Source: a virus. From it: 32,721 nt of DNA. Where the stretch lies: positions 1 to 32,721 of the IMG/VR virus record IMGVR_UViG_3300032288_004565. One strand, written 5' to 3'. Below, piece after piece: positions 6,287 to 15,317 of this stretch (positions within the stretch are counted from its first letter, which is position 1; each line of letters begins with the position of its first letter). The position numbers and the translations under genes were made by a program. The notes beneath the pieces are model-generated. The model was not told the DNA's origin, searched no databases, and worked only from the letters and a program-made list of their open reading frames with translations.

Positions 6287-6856
6287 ATGTTGACTCTAAC
6301 TATTGAAGGAAACGACCACCCTATCCCCGGAAGCTGGGAAGAGGTCACCGTCGAGCAGTTCGACGAGATGACCAGGCACGTCGACAACCTTAACCCGGTC
6401 CGCCTCCTGGCCATCCTTACCGGCCTGGATTATGACCAGCTGAACAATTTTGACTGTAGTGGCTTCGAGACTGGAGTGCTGCCAGCCTTGGCCTACATTA
6501 GTGAGGTGCCCGACTTCTCGCGCATGAAGCGCTCGGAAGTGCTGGACATAGGAGGCCGCAAGGTGCCCATAATAAAGGAACCCGGCAAGGAGCGCATAGG
6601 TCAAAAGCTACTTATGACTTCCATCATGATGCCCCAGCAAGGCAAGGACAAGCGCATCTCCGAAATAGTGGACCAAATCGTGGCCAACTACTACGCCCCC
6701 AAGCTGCACCCCGAGGGAAGATGGGACGACGTGCACGTGGAGGCCATACGTGGCGAGGTGAGGCGCATGCCCATAGCCCAAGCCATGCCGGAAGTGAATT
6801 TTTTCTTGACTGGCTTCGGCTACGCCTCGAGCTCGAAGCCAAGCTCTACAAGGTAA
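6287..6856 (+). CDS. Tail assembly chaperone, short (gpG-like) product
   Basis: The zero-frame product has 189 residues. The N-terminal region (GSWEEVTVEQFDEM, then a hydrophobic helix RLLAILTGLDYDQL) fits phage tail assembly chaperones, which bind the tape measure protein. It ends shortly after a slippery heptamer TTTTTTC (6799-6805), beyond which a -1 frame stays open to 7071. As in lambda G/GT, this abundant short form and a rarer frameshifted form would both be made. The position before tail-completion genes and upstream of the tape measure agrees. Confidence 0.78.
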   Translation: MLTLTIEGNDHPIPGSWEEVTVEQFDEMTRHVDNLNPVRLLAILTGLDYDQLNNFDCSGFETGVLPALAYISEVPDFSRMKRSEVLDIGGRKVPIIKEPGKERIGQKLLMTSIMMPQQGKDKRISEIVDQIVANYYAPKLHPEGRWDDVHVEAIRGEVRRMPIAQAMPEVNFFLTGFGYASSSKPSSTR

Positions 6857-7071
6857 ACTACAAAGATGACGAAGTCCGCGCCGGTGTTAAAAAGTTCGAA
6901 GCCCTCAAGGAGTTCAACGTCCTATGGTCCCTGGCCGGTGGCAACGCCCTGGAGCTGGACCGAGCCTTCAACCTGGACTACAACACCGCGCACCTGGTCC
7001 TTTACCGTAAAGCCTTGGAGGCACGCTACCACGACAAGCTCCAAGAGGTCATTGCATCAAAACACAAGTAA
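6287..7071 (+). CDS. Tail assembly chaperone, -1 frameshifted (gpGT-like) fusion
   Basis: A -1 slip at TTTTTTC (6799-6805) joins 173 zero-frame codons to 88 codons read from 6805, giving 261 residues. The extension (LDWLRLRLELEAKLYK onward to 7071) is helical and charged, lacks its own convincing start, and contains well-formed codons with the genome's usual bias, as expected for a T domain. In lambda, the GT form contacts the tape measure and the tail tube protein. This is inferred from sequence, not shown by experiment. Confidence 0.75.
6799..6841 (+). promoter_or_regulatory. Programmed -1 ribosomal frameshift signal
   Basis: The heptamer T-TTT-TTC (6799-6805) is in the correct zero-frame phase. 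A 5-base spacer (6806-6810) leads to an 8-bp perfect stem: TGGCTTCG (6811-6818) with CGAAGCCA (6834-6841), loop 15 bases. Slippery site, spacer and stem all have the proportions of known -1 frameshift signals. Confidence 0.82.
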
Positions 7072-7074
7072 ACC

Positions 7075-7242
7075 ATGAAACCACACCAGGACGGCCCGGC
7101 ATGCCGCTGCCTCAAGTGCTTCGAGCTCCGCGCCGAGCTCCTGCTCCTGCGACAAGCAAGCCGCCGCAAGTACCTGGCAAACATAAACCACTACCATGAG
7201 AGTCATCGACGCCCTACTAAAGGACACCGCACTGGCCACTGA
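7075..7242 (+). CDS. Small Cys-containing hypothetical protein (55 aa)
   Basis: A 55-residue frame starts at ATG 7075 after the leader AAGTAAACC, the commonest start context in this genome, and fills the gap between the chaperone and the next tail gene. It has C-x-C-x2-C (CRCLKC) followed by an Arg/Leu-rich helix, and a His/Arg-rich C-terminus. It overlaps the next gene by 47 bases, so the tail may be dispensable. No family is recognised, and it could be spurious. Confidence 0.45.
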   Translation: MKPHQDGPACRCLKCFELRAELLLLRQASRRKYLANINHYHESHRRPTKGHRTGH

Positions 7243-7627
7243 GGGCATTAACTTCTTTGGACATGCGCCGGAGCCCTACGCCAACGTGGACGAGACCGAG
7301 TTCCCGCGCGTGTGGGTATACGACACCCGCCCCCTGGACGAGGTCTACCGCAACCACACCGTGGAGACCACCTACCAAATACTGCTCGAAATTAGCGACC
7401 TGGTCCAGCTTGACGACAACACCGACGCCTTCGTCGAAAACCTCGACGCCATGGAGTCGCTATGGTATAAATTCATAAACAAGCTAAGCCGGGACCCTCG
7501 CAACCGCAGGCCGGTGGGCAAGGTGAACCGCGTCGAAATCCTGCATAAGTTTAGCCACGGCATAGGTGGCTACATTTGCACCTTCAACGTGACGGTGGTA
7601 AACTTCCCCGAGTACAACTGCGACTAA
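7196..7627 (+). CDS. Tail completion / tail terminator-like protein
   Basis: This 143-residue mixed alpha/beta protein has an N-terminal helix (MRVIDALLKDTALATEG), a PRVWVYDTRP strand region, a long helix and C-terminal strands. Size, predicted fold and position between the tail chaperone and a gp10-like protein fit tail terminator proteins (lambda gpU-like). The assignment is by context and general shape, not by a diagnostic motif. ATG 7196 is the best start and lies inside the preceding small frame. Confidence 0.5.
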   Translation: MRVIDALLKDTALATEGINFFGHAPEPYANVDETEFPRVWVYDTRPLDEVYRNHTVETTYQILLEISDLVQLDDNTDAFVENLDAMESLWYKFINKLSRDPRNRRPVGKVNRVEILHKFSHGIGGYICTFNVTVVNFPEYNCD

Positions 7628-7630
7628 ACC

Positions 7631-8122
7631 ATGCCAGCAGCTAAAATAATCTTCGACAAAGCGGCGGCCGAAATCATAGCCGAAATCCGAGCCAACATGG
7701 TAAGCGAGGGCGTGAACGCCACCGGCAAGACCTCGCAGAGCCTGGAAGCCAAGACCACCGACTCCACCATGGTCATCCTGGGCCGCAAAAGCTTCACCTG
7801 GGTGGAGCAAGGGCGCCGACCAGGCACCCCGCCACCTTTTTCTCCGATATTGGAGTGGGTGGAGGCTAAGGGCATAGGAGGCAACAACCCGGTGGCCATG
7901 GCCTGGCGCGTGGTCAACAAAATAGCAAAGAGCGGCAGCGTCACCTTTTCGGGCGCTGACCGGCGTAAGATTTTTACCGACCTCATAACTGACAAGCGCG
8001 TGGACTCAATAGTCAGCCAAGTGCAAGTGGTCAAGGTCTACGAGGTGGAGCGTGAAATCTTCAACCCGCTTGGCAACATGTTCTCCAGCTCACTCTTCAA
8101 CAATTCAACAACACCGACATGA
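7631..8122 (+). CDS. HK97 gp10-like neck / tail completion protein
   Basis: This 163-residue protein has an N-terminal helix, a TGKTSQSLEAK segment, then GRKSFTWVEQGRRPGTPPPF followed by I..WVEAKGI. The QGRRPGT.PP motif and downstream helix are characteristic of HK97 gp10 / minor tail Z-like proteins, which act at the head-tail junction. It follows the putative tail terminator with only three bases between them and overlaps the next gene as ATGA. It sits far from the portal and connector genes here. Confidence 0.65.
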   Translation: MPAAKIIFDKAAAEIIAEIRANMVSEGVNATGKTSQSLEAKTTDSTMVILGRKSFTWVEQGRRPGTPPPFSPILEWVEAKGIGGNNPVAMAWRVVNKIAKSGSVTFSGADRRKIFTDLITDKRVDSIVSQVQVVKVYEVEREIFNPLGNMFSSSLFNNSTTPT

Positions 8123-9666
8123 GCGTCATAATTTACAACACCCCCATGCGGGTCTATAAGAGCGCACCACTTAAGTGCACCTGGACCGCCTCCAGGCATC
8201 CGGCTATCTTTACCTTTTTACGTAAGGACTCCATAGTGGGCACCTATACCAACGTGGGCGGCAAGGTGCGCTTGACCATACCCGGAAGCGTGGCGGACCC
8301 CGCCTTCTTGGGCATAACCGCAGGCAGCACCATAGCGGTGGCGGACCTAAACGGCTACTATAACAAGGTGACTACCGTCACCGCCATGATACTACCCGGC
8401 ACCCCGGACTACATTTTCGACACTGGCCTGGACTGGGCAGGCGTGCCTCCTTCCGGTGGCTGGTGCAACCTTTTGGACGTGCCCAACTACTATGTGGACG
8501 TGGTGGTCCGCGGCAAGCCTGGACTGACCGGGCAGGAGACTGACTTCGGCACCGCCCGCATAAGCACCGACGCCATGGGCTTCGGGCGCTTCGACGCAGG
8601 CGAGTACCTAAACGGCTATAACAAAAAAATAAACGGCTTCAAGTACGACGTGCGCAACAAGGTGGACCCCTACGTATGGGGCCAGTATCGGCTAAACTAC
8701 CGCGAGCGCTTTGTGGGCAGCTCGGTCAAGTCTTATATTGAAGACGTTACCCTCTACTACTACGTGGATGCCACCAAATACCTAAAAAGCGAGTACGGTC
8801 AAAACATGGCCGACTACGTCCCCATCCAGGCGGTCCTGCCCGCCAACGAGCGCGCCAAATTTCTCACCGACTTCCCCAAGCCGACCTACTGGCATGGCCT
8901 GCCCTTTGACCTCAGCGTAATTTTGCCCATAACCGTCACCAGCCGGACCCTTGGCCTCACCGCCAACGAGGAGCAGTTCGACACCGCAGGCACCTCACTG
9001 GGCTCAAACGACTGGGCGCTCAACACCGCAAAAACGGAAGGCGTGAACCGCCTCACCTTGGACGGCACCCTCACCGGCCTGCCATACCCCAGCTACGTGC
9101 CCGAGCTTGAATATTGGATAAATTCCAACGACGTGCCGCAGGAGACCTACTACGTGGACGACTATATCCAGGACAACTACTACGAGACCCTGCCCAACAT
9201 ACCCATAGCACCGGAGGAGATTACCGAGCGCAAGCGCATAAAGCTGGCGGAGGCCTGCCCGGACAATCTTTTTTTTGTCGCCTGGCGCAATTCAAAGGGC
9301 GGCTGGTCTTACTGGGCTTTTCAAAAGACTCAAGAATATAATAGCGCCGTAAAGATGGGCGCCATGTTTGGCACCGAGCCGGACGACCTGGAGATGGCCA
9401 TGGAGCGCGAAGCAAGCACAATCATAGAGCACACCGAAAAGGTGACCGTAGGCGCCCGCGTGGAGGCCGAGGACGTGGTGGGCCTTAAATTTATTGAGAG
9501 CTCGCCAAAGGTCCAGCTACTACTGAACCCCTTCGACACCGTGAACGCCCCGAGCTGGCTAACTTTGAAAATAAACCCCAAGGGCACCAAGTACCGGAGC
9601 GACTCGCCTATGGTCGACGTCGAGTACGAGTTCTACCTACCCGACTACTACACCGTCCCCAACTAA
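8119..9666 (+). CDS. Large tail protein of Bacteroidetes-phage type
   Basis: This 515-residue protein is beta-rich with no membrane segment. Around residues 390-400 it has FFVAWRNSKGGWSYWAFQ; a W.N..GGW.YW.F motif of this kind recurs, as I recall, in tail proteins of Bacteroidetes phages. It lies between tail-completion genes and another large tail protein, upstream of the tape measure. A distal-tail or baseplate component is plausible, but no exact function can be assigned. The start ATG 8119 overlaps the previous stop. Confidence 0.55.
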   Translation: MSVIIYNTPMRVYKSAPLKCTWTASRHPAIFTFLRKDSIVGTYTNVGGKVRLTIPGSVADPAFLGITAGSTIAVADLNGYYNKVTTVTAMILPGTPDYIFDTGLDWAGVPPSGGWCNLLDVPNYYVDVVVRGKPGLTGQETDFGTARISTDAMGFGRFDAGEYLNGYNKKINGFKYDVRNKVDPYVWGQYRLNYRERFVGSSVKSYIEDVTLYYYVDATKYLKSEYGQNMADYVPIQAVLPANERAKFLTDFPKPTYWHGLPFDLSVILPITVTSRTLGLTANEEQFDTAGTSLGSNDWALNTAKTEGVNRLTLDGTLTGLPYPSYVPELEYWINSNDVPQETYYVDDYIQDNYYETLPNIPIAPEEITERKRIKLAEACPDNLFFVAWRNSKGGWSYWAFQKTQEYNSAVKMGAMFGTEPDDLEMAMEREASTIIEHTEKVTVGARVEAEDVVGLKFIESSPKVQLLLNPFDTVNAPSWLTLKINPKGTKYRSDSPMVDVEYEFYLPDYYTVPN

Positions 9667-9669
9667 GCC

Positions 9670-11712
9670 ATGGCCCTGGACATCTACGTAAACGACGAAA
9701 AGCTCGACTTAAGCGCCGAGGCGGTCATAGCTTTGACCAAGCAAGTGGCCGACCTTAAAGCGTTCACGGTCATAAAGAGCAGCTTTTCAAATACAATCAC
9801 GGTACCCATAACCGACACCAACCGCCGCGTGCTCGAAAATAGCCAGGTAGTGGTGAGCACTACCGAGCTGCCCTACCTTCGCATCCCGGTGAGCGTCTTC
9901 CAGGACGGCGTCCAGCTTATTGCCTACGGCTACGGAGTCATAGACGAGGCCGGCGAGAGCTTCAAGCTGGTAGTGTATGACGGCAATATCGACTGGACCA
10001 CTGCCCTGGGCACCCTTCGCCTGGAGGACATGGACACCACCGACGCCGTGCACGAGTGGGACCTGGCGACCATAATAGACTCGCACACCTTCCCCGGCAA
10101 GATAGTCTACTCCTACCCTCCAGTGGTGGGTGGTCTATACGACCCCACCGCCGTGGACTTCATGCAGAGCTTTGTACCGCCCGACCTCTTTAACATTGCC
10201 TACTTGAGGCCTTACATGTTTATGAGCCAGGTCTTGGAGCGCATCTTTGACCAAATAGGCTACCAAATAGAGGGCGACATCCTAAGCGACACTCGCTACA
10301 CGCGTGCCGTGGTGGAGTGCTCCCGCTTTGACTGGTCACGCAAGTGGTACGTGGGGCGCTACATTGCCAACACCATGAGCCACCTTAGCTCGAGAGCTCA
10401 AACCGGTTCGGGAGTGCGCTTTGGCTACCTTCAATTCATAGACGATACCAACGACGTGCTGGCCAACGCCAGCCTGGGCTTCAAAGTATTCGACCAACTA
10501 ACCAGCCCCATAGCTGAGCCATATACCAACTTTAATAACCTAAACAAGCCAGGACGCTACCGGCTCAAGCTTACGCTAAATTTGAACGTGCTGGGCAGCG
10601 TGCAAGTGCTTGGAAACTTCTACCCTGCCAGCTCAGTCCAGTACGTGCTCAATTCGACCTACCCCATGACGCTGGTGCAAGGCTACACCAACCTCATAAA
10701 CAACAACACGACCACCGTGCTGGAGGTGGACATCGAAATCCCCGAGCTCCTTACTTCCGGCTTCCAGCGTTTTTGGCTTAATTCAACGGCACCCAACCCC
10801 TCCAGTGTGGTCGACAAGTTCGACTTCAACCTCCTGGCAGGCTCCAAGCTCGAGGTGGTAGACTGGTTTGGCTCCGGCACCTTCACCTATGGCGACGTGG
10901 TAAATCTCGCCTTTAATTTGCCGGACATGAGCATGGTGGACTACGTGCGCGCCCTTTGCAACATGTTCGGAGTGGCTCCGGTGGGTGACCCAGTGGACAA
11001 AAAGGTCCGCCTGGTGGCATGGAATGACCTGGAAGCCCTCAAACCCTACGCCCTGGACTGGTCGGCAAAGTTCGACACGTCAAAGCCAGCACCCATAAAG
11101 CCACGCTTGGAAGGCTGGGCCCGCAAAAACAACTTCACCTACACACCCGACCCGGAGGGCTTTGTCGCCGGAGGCTTTGGAGATGGCTACAAGCTCATAG
11201 CCGACGAGTGGCTGCCCGAAAAAAGGGCGGCGGTCACCCTTCCATGGGCGGCAACGCAAACCAACGAGCAGGGCTGGCCCTTCGTGCTCCGCTCACTGAC
11301 CGACTACGACCCTACCAACCCCCAACGCGATACCCATTTTGACCGGGAAGGACCCGCGCGCGTGCTCATAGTGGACTGGAACCCTGGCAGCATCAACATA
11401 GCCATGCCATCCACTGGCGTGCCCATCATAACCACGCTAACCAACTACCAGCGCGGCTACTTCATAAGCTCCACGGACCAGGGCCTGGACTGGGAGGGCA
11501 ACCTCCTGCCGGACTACTACGGCTTTGTGGACTCCTTCATAGCCCAGCCTAAGCTGGTCACCTGCGAGCTCATGCTTACACCGGTGGACGTGCAGCAGTT
11601 TAGCCCCTTCGTGCCGGTCTACATTTCGAAGTTTAGCTCCTATTTTTTCGTCAACAAAATTAACAACTGGGTAAAAGGCAAGACCTGCAAGGTCGAGCTT
11701 ATACGCATATAA
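9670..11712 (+). CDS. Large tail / baseplate-like protein
   Basis: This 680-residue protein has an N-terminus LDIYVNDEKLDLS followed by a region with FSNTITVPITDTNRRVLEN, a pattern (an N-terminal beta segment, then 'iP.T..N..v') that I associate with long tail proteins of Bacteroidetes phages. The rest is beta-rich with scattered aromatic residues. It follows the 515-residue tail protein after three bases and precedes the tape measure. It probably forms part of the tail tip or baseplate; this is inference from position. Confidence 0.55.
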   Translation: MALDIYVNDEKLDLSAEAVIALTKQVADLKAFTVIKSSFSNTITVPITDTNRRVLENSQVVVSTTELPYLRIPVSVFQDGVQLIAYGYGVIDEAGESFKLVVYDGNIDWTTALGTLRLEDMDTTDAVHEWDLATIIDSHTFPGKIVYSYPPVVGGLYDPTAVDFMQSFVPPDLFNIAYLRPYMFMSQVLERIFDQIGYQIEGDILSDTRYTRAVVECSRFDWSRKWYVGRYIANTMSHLSSRAQTGSGVRFGYLQFIDDTNDVLANASLGFKVFDQLTSPIAEPYTNFNNLNKPGRYRLKLTLNLNVLGSVQVLGNFYPASSVQYVLNSTYPMTLVQGYTNLINNNTTTVLEVDIEIPELLTSGFQRFWLNSTAPNPSSVVDKFDFNLLAGSKLEVVDWFGSGTFTYGDVVNLAFNLPDMSMVDYVRALCNMFGVAPVGDPVDKKVRLVAWNDLEALKPYALDWSAKFDTSKPAPIKPRLEGWARKNNFTYTPDPEGFVAGGFGDGYKLIADEWLPEKRAAVTLPWAATQTNEQGWPFVLRSLTDYDPTNPQRDTHFDREGPARVLIVDWNPGSINIAMPSTGVPIITTLTNYQRGYFISSTDQGLDWEGNLLPDYYGFVDSFIAQPKLVTCELMLTPVDVQQFSPFVPVYISKFSSYFFVNKINNWVKGKTCKVELIRI

Positions 11713-11721
11713 CACAAAAAC

Positions 11722-14700
11722 ATGGCAGAAGAAAAAAAGGTCCTGCTAAGTGTGACCCTAAACACGGACCAGTTCGTGCAGAAGGTCATCCAGGCCAAAA
11801 AAGTGCAGAGGGACTTCCAGGAAGAGGGCATAAGACTCGCCGAGCAGTACAAGCAGGCGGTGGAAGCGGGCAACACGGCAGCCATCGAGAGCTTGACCGT
11901 GGCCATAGAAAAGAACGCCGCCGAGCAAAGGGCTGCCAGCACCGCCACACGCCGGGCGCAGACCGACCTCACCAACTTGCAACTGGCCACCAACGCGGCA
12001 GCCGGAAGCTATGAGCAGGTGTACCAGCAACTGAAGGTTGCCGAGAACATGCTCAAGCAAATGGAGGGCACATTGAAGCGAAACGCCGACGGCACCGTGG
12101 AGCTCACTGAAGAGTACATCCGGCAAAAGCAAGAGGTGGAGAAAACCCGCGAGGCGCTCATAGGCTTCAACCAAGGCATAAACAACGGCGCGCTAAATGT
12201 GGGCAACTACACCAAGAGCGTGGTGGCAGCCCTGCAGCAGTCTAACCTTTTTGGCGACGCCATAAGCAAGTTCCAAGGCTATTTTGGAGCGGCCCAGCAA
12301 GGTGCTCAGCTCTTCCAGCAAGGTGTGCAAGTGCTTGGCCAAGGCTTCACCGACCTCAAAAACAACACCGGGACCTTCATTCAAGACGTAGGCAACAACT
12401 TCACCTCGGCCACTCAGTCAGTCAAGACCTGGGGCACCTCTTTGGTCAGTGCCAACAAGGAGGGCGAGAAGGTCCAGCAAACCGCACAAGGTGCCACCCT
12501 GGCCACCAAGGCTATGGGCCTGCTCACTGGCGCCACCAATATCTTCAAGGTGGCCCTAATTAGCACCGGCCTGGGCGCCTTTTTGGTCGCTGCCGGGGCC
12601 CTTGTCGCCTTCTTTACCAAGACCAAGGAGGGAAGCGAAAAGCTCGCCGTGGGCCTCAGTTTTCTCAAGGGCCTTTTGTCGGGCTTTGTCGACACCTTCG
12701 CCAGTGCCGGCAAGGTGCTCTTTGACACCATAAGCAAACCGCAGGACGCCTTCAAGGCACTCATAGCCTACGCCGAGAGCGTGGTGGTCCCCTACTTCAA
12801 GGGCCTGGGCAACATCATAGGCGGTCTCTTCACTTTTGACCTGGACCAAATAAAGGAGGGCTTCGGTGGAGTGGGCAAGGCAGCCACCAACGCGGTGGAA
12901 CCGTTCAAAAAGGGCGCCGAGTTCCTGCAGGAGGCAGGAGCTAACGCCGCACGCGTGGCGCAGGAGACCGCGAAAATAACGGCCGAGCGTCAAAAGCTGA
13001 CCGACGAGGAGCGCAAGGGCAAGGCAGCCTTGGAAGGTACCAAGGAGCTCATAGACGCCAAGCTCCAAAAGAGCAAGGACACGACCCTCAGCGAAGCCGA
13101 GCGCATCACCTTAATAAAGGAAGCCGGGGAGCTTGAGAAGGGCTACACCACCGAGCTCATAAGGCTGGCGCAGGCAAAGTACGACTTGAAAGTAAAGGAG
13201 AACGCCCTCACCGACTCCAGCGCCGAGGCGCTCCAGCAAGAGGCCGACCTACTCAAGGAGCTCAACAAGCTAAAGGGCGAGGCGGCAGTGCTGGACCAAA
13301 AGGTGGCCACCGAGGTCACTGCCCTGCGCAAGGAGGCGGCAGCCAAGGCCAAGCAATTGGCAGTCGACAACCTCAACAACGACATAGCGGCCCTCAACTT
13401 AAGGCTGGAAAAGGAAAAGCAAGCCGGCGAGGACACCTACAACACGCGCCTGGAGATACTGCAGAAACAACGCGACGCCGAGCTTAAAGGTCTCGAGGCG
13501 GGCAGCGTGCAGGCTTTGAAGGTGCAGAGCAACTACCAGCTCGCAAGCCTTCAGCTCACCCAGGAGTTCGAAGCGCAGCGCAAAGCCCTGCAGGAGCAAG
13601 CCATCGACGCCGAAATAGCGACAATCCTGGACGGCCAAACCCGGGAGTTGGCAGCCCAGGCGCAAGCCTACCAGCGCCAACTGGACCAAATTAAAGGCAA
13701 TAGCGAAGAGGCCAACCGTATACGGCAGGCGCTGGCAGTGCAGAACGCCGACGCCGTGCGGGCCATAGAGCAAAAATACGCCCAGCAATCACTTGCCGAC
13801 AAGACCAAGCAACTGGACGAGGCCCTCAAGCTGGAGCTGGACAATATCAACAAGGGAGCCAACCAAAAGCTGACCGAAATCACTAAGAACGGCGAGGCGG
13901 AGCTGAACCAATTGCGCATAAAGCAGGAGCAGGGACTGGTGAGCGAGGAGGAGATAATCAAAAGAACCGAGGAGATTGAAGCGGAAAAGGCCGCCATCGA
14001 GGTGGATGCCATAAACCAGCGACTACTTGCGAACCAAAACTATGCCGCCACGCGTAAAGTGAACGACGCCCTATTCTACCAGGAGGAGCAGGCGGCCCTG
14101 GACCTTCAACTGGCCAATAAGGAGCTGACCGAGGCGCAGTACAACGAGCGCAAGGCGGCCCTGGAAAAACAAAGAGCCGAGACCACCAAGGCCACCGAGG
14201 TGCAGACATCGCAGTCCATAGCCAACGAGACGGCGGCCGCAGACCAAAAGAGAGTAGAGAGTGCCCTCAAGACCGACAAACAAATAACCGACTCGAAGCT
14301 CCGGTCCTTAAAAGCGCAAAAGGAGGCCAACAAGCAACTGCTGGCCGACACCGGCAGCCTTATTAACGGCGTGGCCGACCTTTTGAGCAAGGACGAGGCG
14401 AGCCGCAAAAAGAACGCCGGAGTTCTTAAAGGCCTGGCGCGTGCCCAGGTCCTGCTAAACCTTTACCAGGAAATTAGCAACATCATGCAGGGCGCCTCTA
14501 AAGACACGGCGAAAACCGGAGCCTTCGGAGGTGCTGCCGCCTATGCCGTGGCTGCGGGCCTCATAGCCTTGAGCTCGGTGAAGGCCTTCGCCAACCTACA
14601 AGCCATCGACGCGCAGCAGTTTGCCGGTGGTGGCTTCACGGCCGGAGGTGGTGAGCCCACTACCTTGGGCGCGGTCATGCAAAACTACAACCCCACCGTG

Positions 14701-15033
14701 GCCCCCGGCTTCGAGGGTGGCATGGTGAGCCGGCCAACTATTTGGAACCTGGCAGGAGAAAAGGGCGCCGAGTACGTAGCACCCGCCTGGCAGCTACGCC
14801 AAGCTCCGGGCCTCTTTTCCATGCTTGACAACTGGCGCACCTCCCGCGTGCGACCCTTTGCCGACGGTGGCTTCACATCTACAACCATGAGCAACCCCCT
14901 ACTGGATGGGGCGCTCTTTGAGGAGTCCATTGCCAGGGGCTTCGCCTCCGCCCCGGCGCCAGTAGTGACTGTTGAGGACATTAACATAGCACAAACCCGC
15001 GTAAACCTTGTTGAAAGTCGTGCGAGTATCTGA
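11722..15033 (+). CDS. Tail tape measure protein
   Basis: At 1103 residues this is the longest gene in the window. It has an N-terminal helical region, a hydrophobic stretch around residues 263-298 (FKVALISTGLGAFLVAAGAL), then a very long Lys/Glu/Ala/Gln-rich coiled coil (about residues 400-880). The C-terminus is Gly-rich (GGGFTAGGG) and contains GEKGAEYVAPAWQLRQAPG, the usual tape-measure end 'GE.G.E...P...L'. Tape measures set tail length and move into the host envelope during DNA entry; the coiled coil of this size implies a tail of roughly 150 nm by the usual 1.5 angstrom-per-residue rule. It overlaps the next gene by 26 bases. Confidence 0.92.
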   Translation: MAEEKKVLLSVTLNTDQFVQKVIQAKKVQRDFQEEGIRLAEQYKQAVEAGNTAAIESLTVAIEKNAAEQRAASTATRRAQTDLTNLQLATNAAAGSYEQVYQQLKVAENMLKQMEGTLKRNADGTVELTEEYIRQKQEVEKTREALIGFNQGINNGALNVGNYTKSVVAALQQSNLFGDAISKFQGYFGAAQQGAQLFQQGVQVLGQGFTDLKNNTGTFIQDVGNNFTSATQSVKTWGTSLVSANKEGEKVQQTAQGATLATKAMGLLTGATNIFKVALISTGLGAFLVAAGALVAFFTKTKEGSEKLAVGLSFLKGLLSGFVDTFASAGKVLFDTISKPQDAFKALIAYAESVVVPYFKGLGNIIGGLFTFDLDQIKEGFGGVGKAATNAVEPFKKGAEFLQEAGANAARVAQETAKITAERQKLTDEERKGKAALEGTKELIDAKLQKSKDTTLSEAERITLIKEAGELEKGYTTELIRLAQAKYDLKVKENALTDSSAEALQQEADLLKELNKLKGEAAVLDQKVATEVTALRKEAAAKAKQLAVDNLNNDIAALNLRLEKEKQAGEDTYNTRLEILQKQRDAELKGLEAGSVQALKVQSNYQLASLQLTQEFEAQRKALQEQAIDAEIATILDGQTRELAAQAQAYQRQLDQIKGNSEEANRIRQALAVQNADAVRAIEQKYAQQSLADKTKQLDEALKLELDNINKGANQKLTEITKNGEAELNQLRIKQEQGLVSEEEIIKRTEEIEAEKAAIEVDAINQRLLANQNYAATRKVNDALFYQEEQAALDLQLANKELTEAQYNERKAALEKQRAETTKATEVQTSQSIANETAAADQKRVESALKTDKQITDSKLRSLKAQKEANKQLLADTGSLINGVADLLSKDEASRKKNAGVLKGLARAQVLLNLYQEISNIMQGASKDTAKTGAFGGAAAYAVAAGLIALSSVKAFANLQAIDAQQFAGGGFTAGGGEPTTLGAVMQNYNPTVAPGFEGGMVSRPTIWNLAGEKGAEYVAPAWQLRQAPGLFSMLDNWRTSRVRPFADGGFTSTTMSNPLLDGALFEESIARGFASAPAPVVTVEDINIAQTRVNLVESRASI

Positions 15034-15307
15034 CCTGCTCCGAAATTTGGAGGAGGAGGACAAACTGAAGGCGCTGGTGAGCGCTGGAGTGGTGAGCACC
15101 ACCGTGCTCAGCTACTACGAAATTGTCAAACTTTTAGAGGAAAAAGCCGCCAAGCGCAAAAGGGCCAAAAAGCTGACCCTGGTCAGTGAGGTGGCGCACG
15201 AGTTCCGCGTGGAGCAGACGACCGTCTACCGGGCGCGCTCCTTCATGGCCAAGGAGCTGGGCAACTTTGCATATAAGCGGGAAAACCCCGACGCCAAAAG
15301 CACGTAA
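15008..15307 (+). CDS. Helix-turn-helix protein between tape measure and protease
   Basis: This 99-residue basic protein carries an HTH-like segment LVSEVAHEFRVEQTTVYRAR (about residues 59-78). A Lys/Arg-rich stretch precedes it. No ATG is present in a suitable place; TTG 15008 follows GTAAACC, the same leader that precedes many ATG starts here, and is the best start, with GTG 15020 an alternative. A DNA-binding protein in the middle of late structural genes is unexpected; it could regulate late transcription or be a structural protein with an HTH-like fold. Confidence 0.6.
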   Translation: MLKVVRVSDLLRNLEEEDKLKALVSAGVVSTTVLSYYEIVKLLEEKAAKRKRAKKLTLVSEVAHEFRVEQTTVYRARSFMAKELGNFAYKRENPDAKST

Positions 15308-15317
15308 ATTTGGCCAA

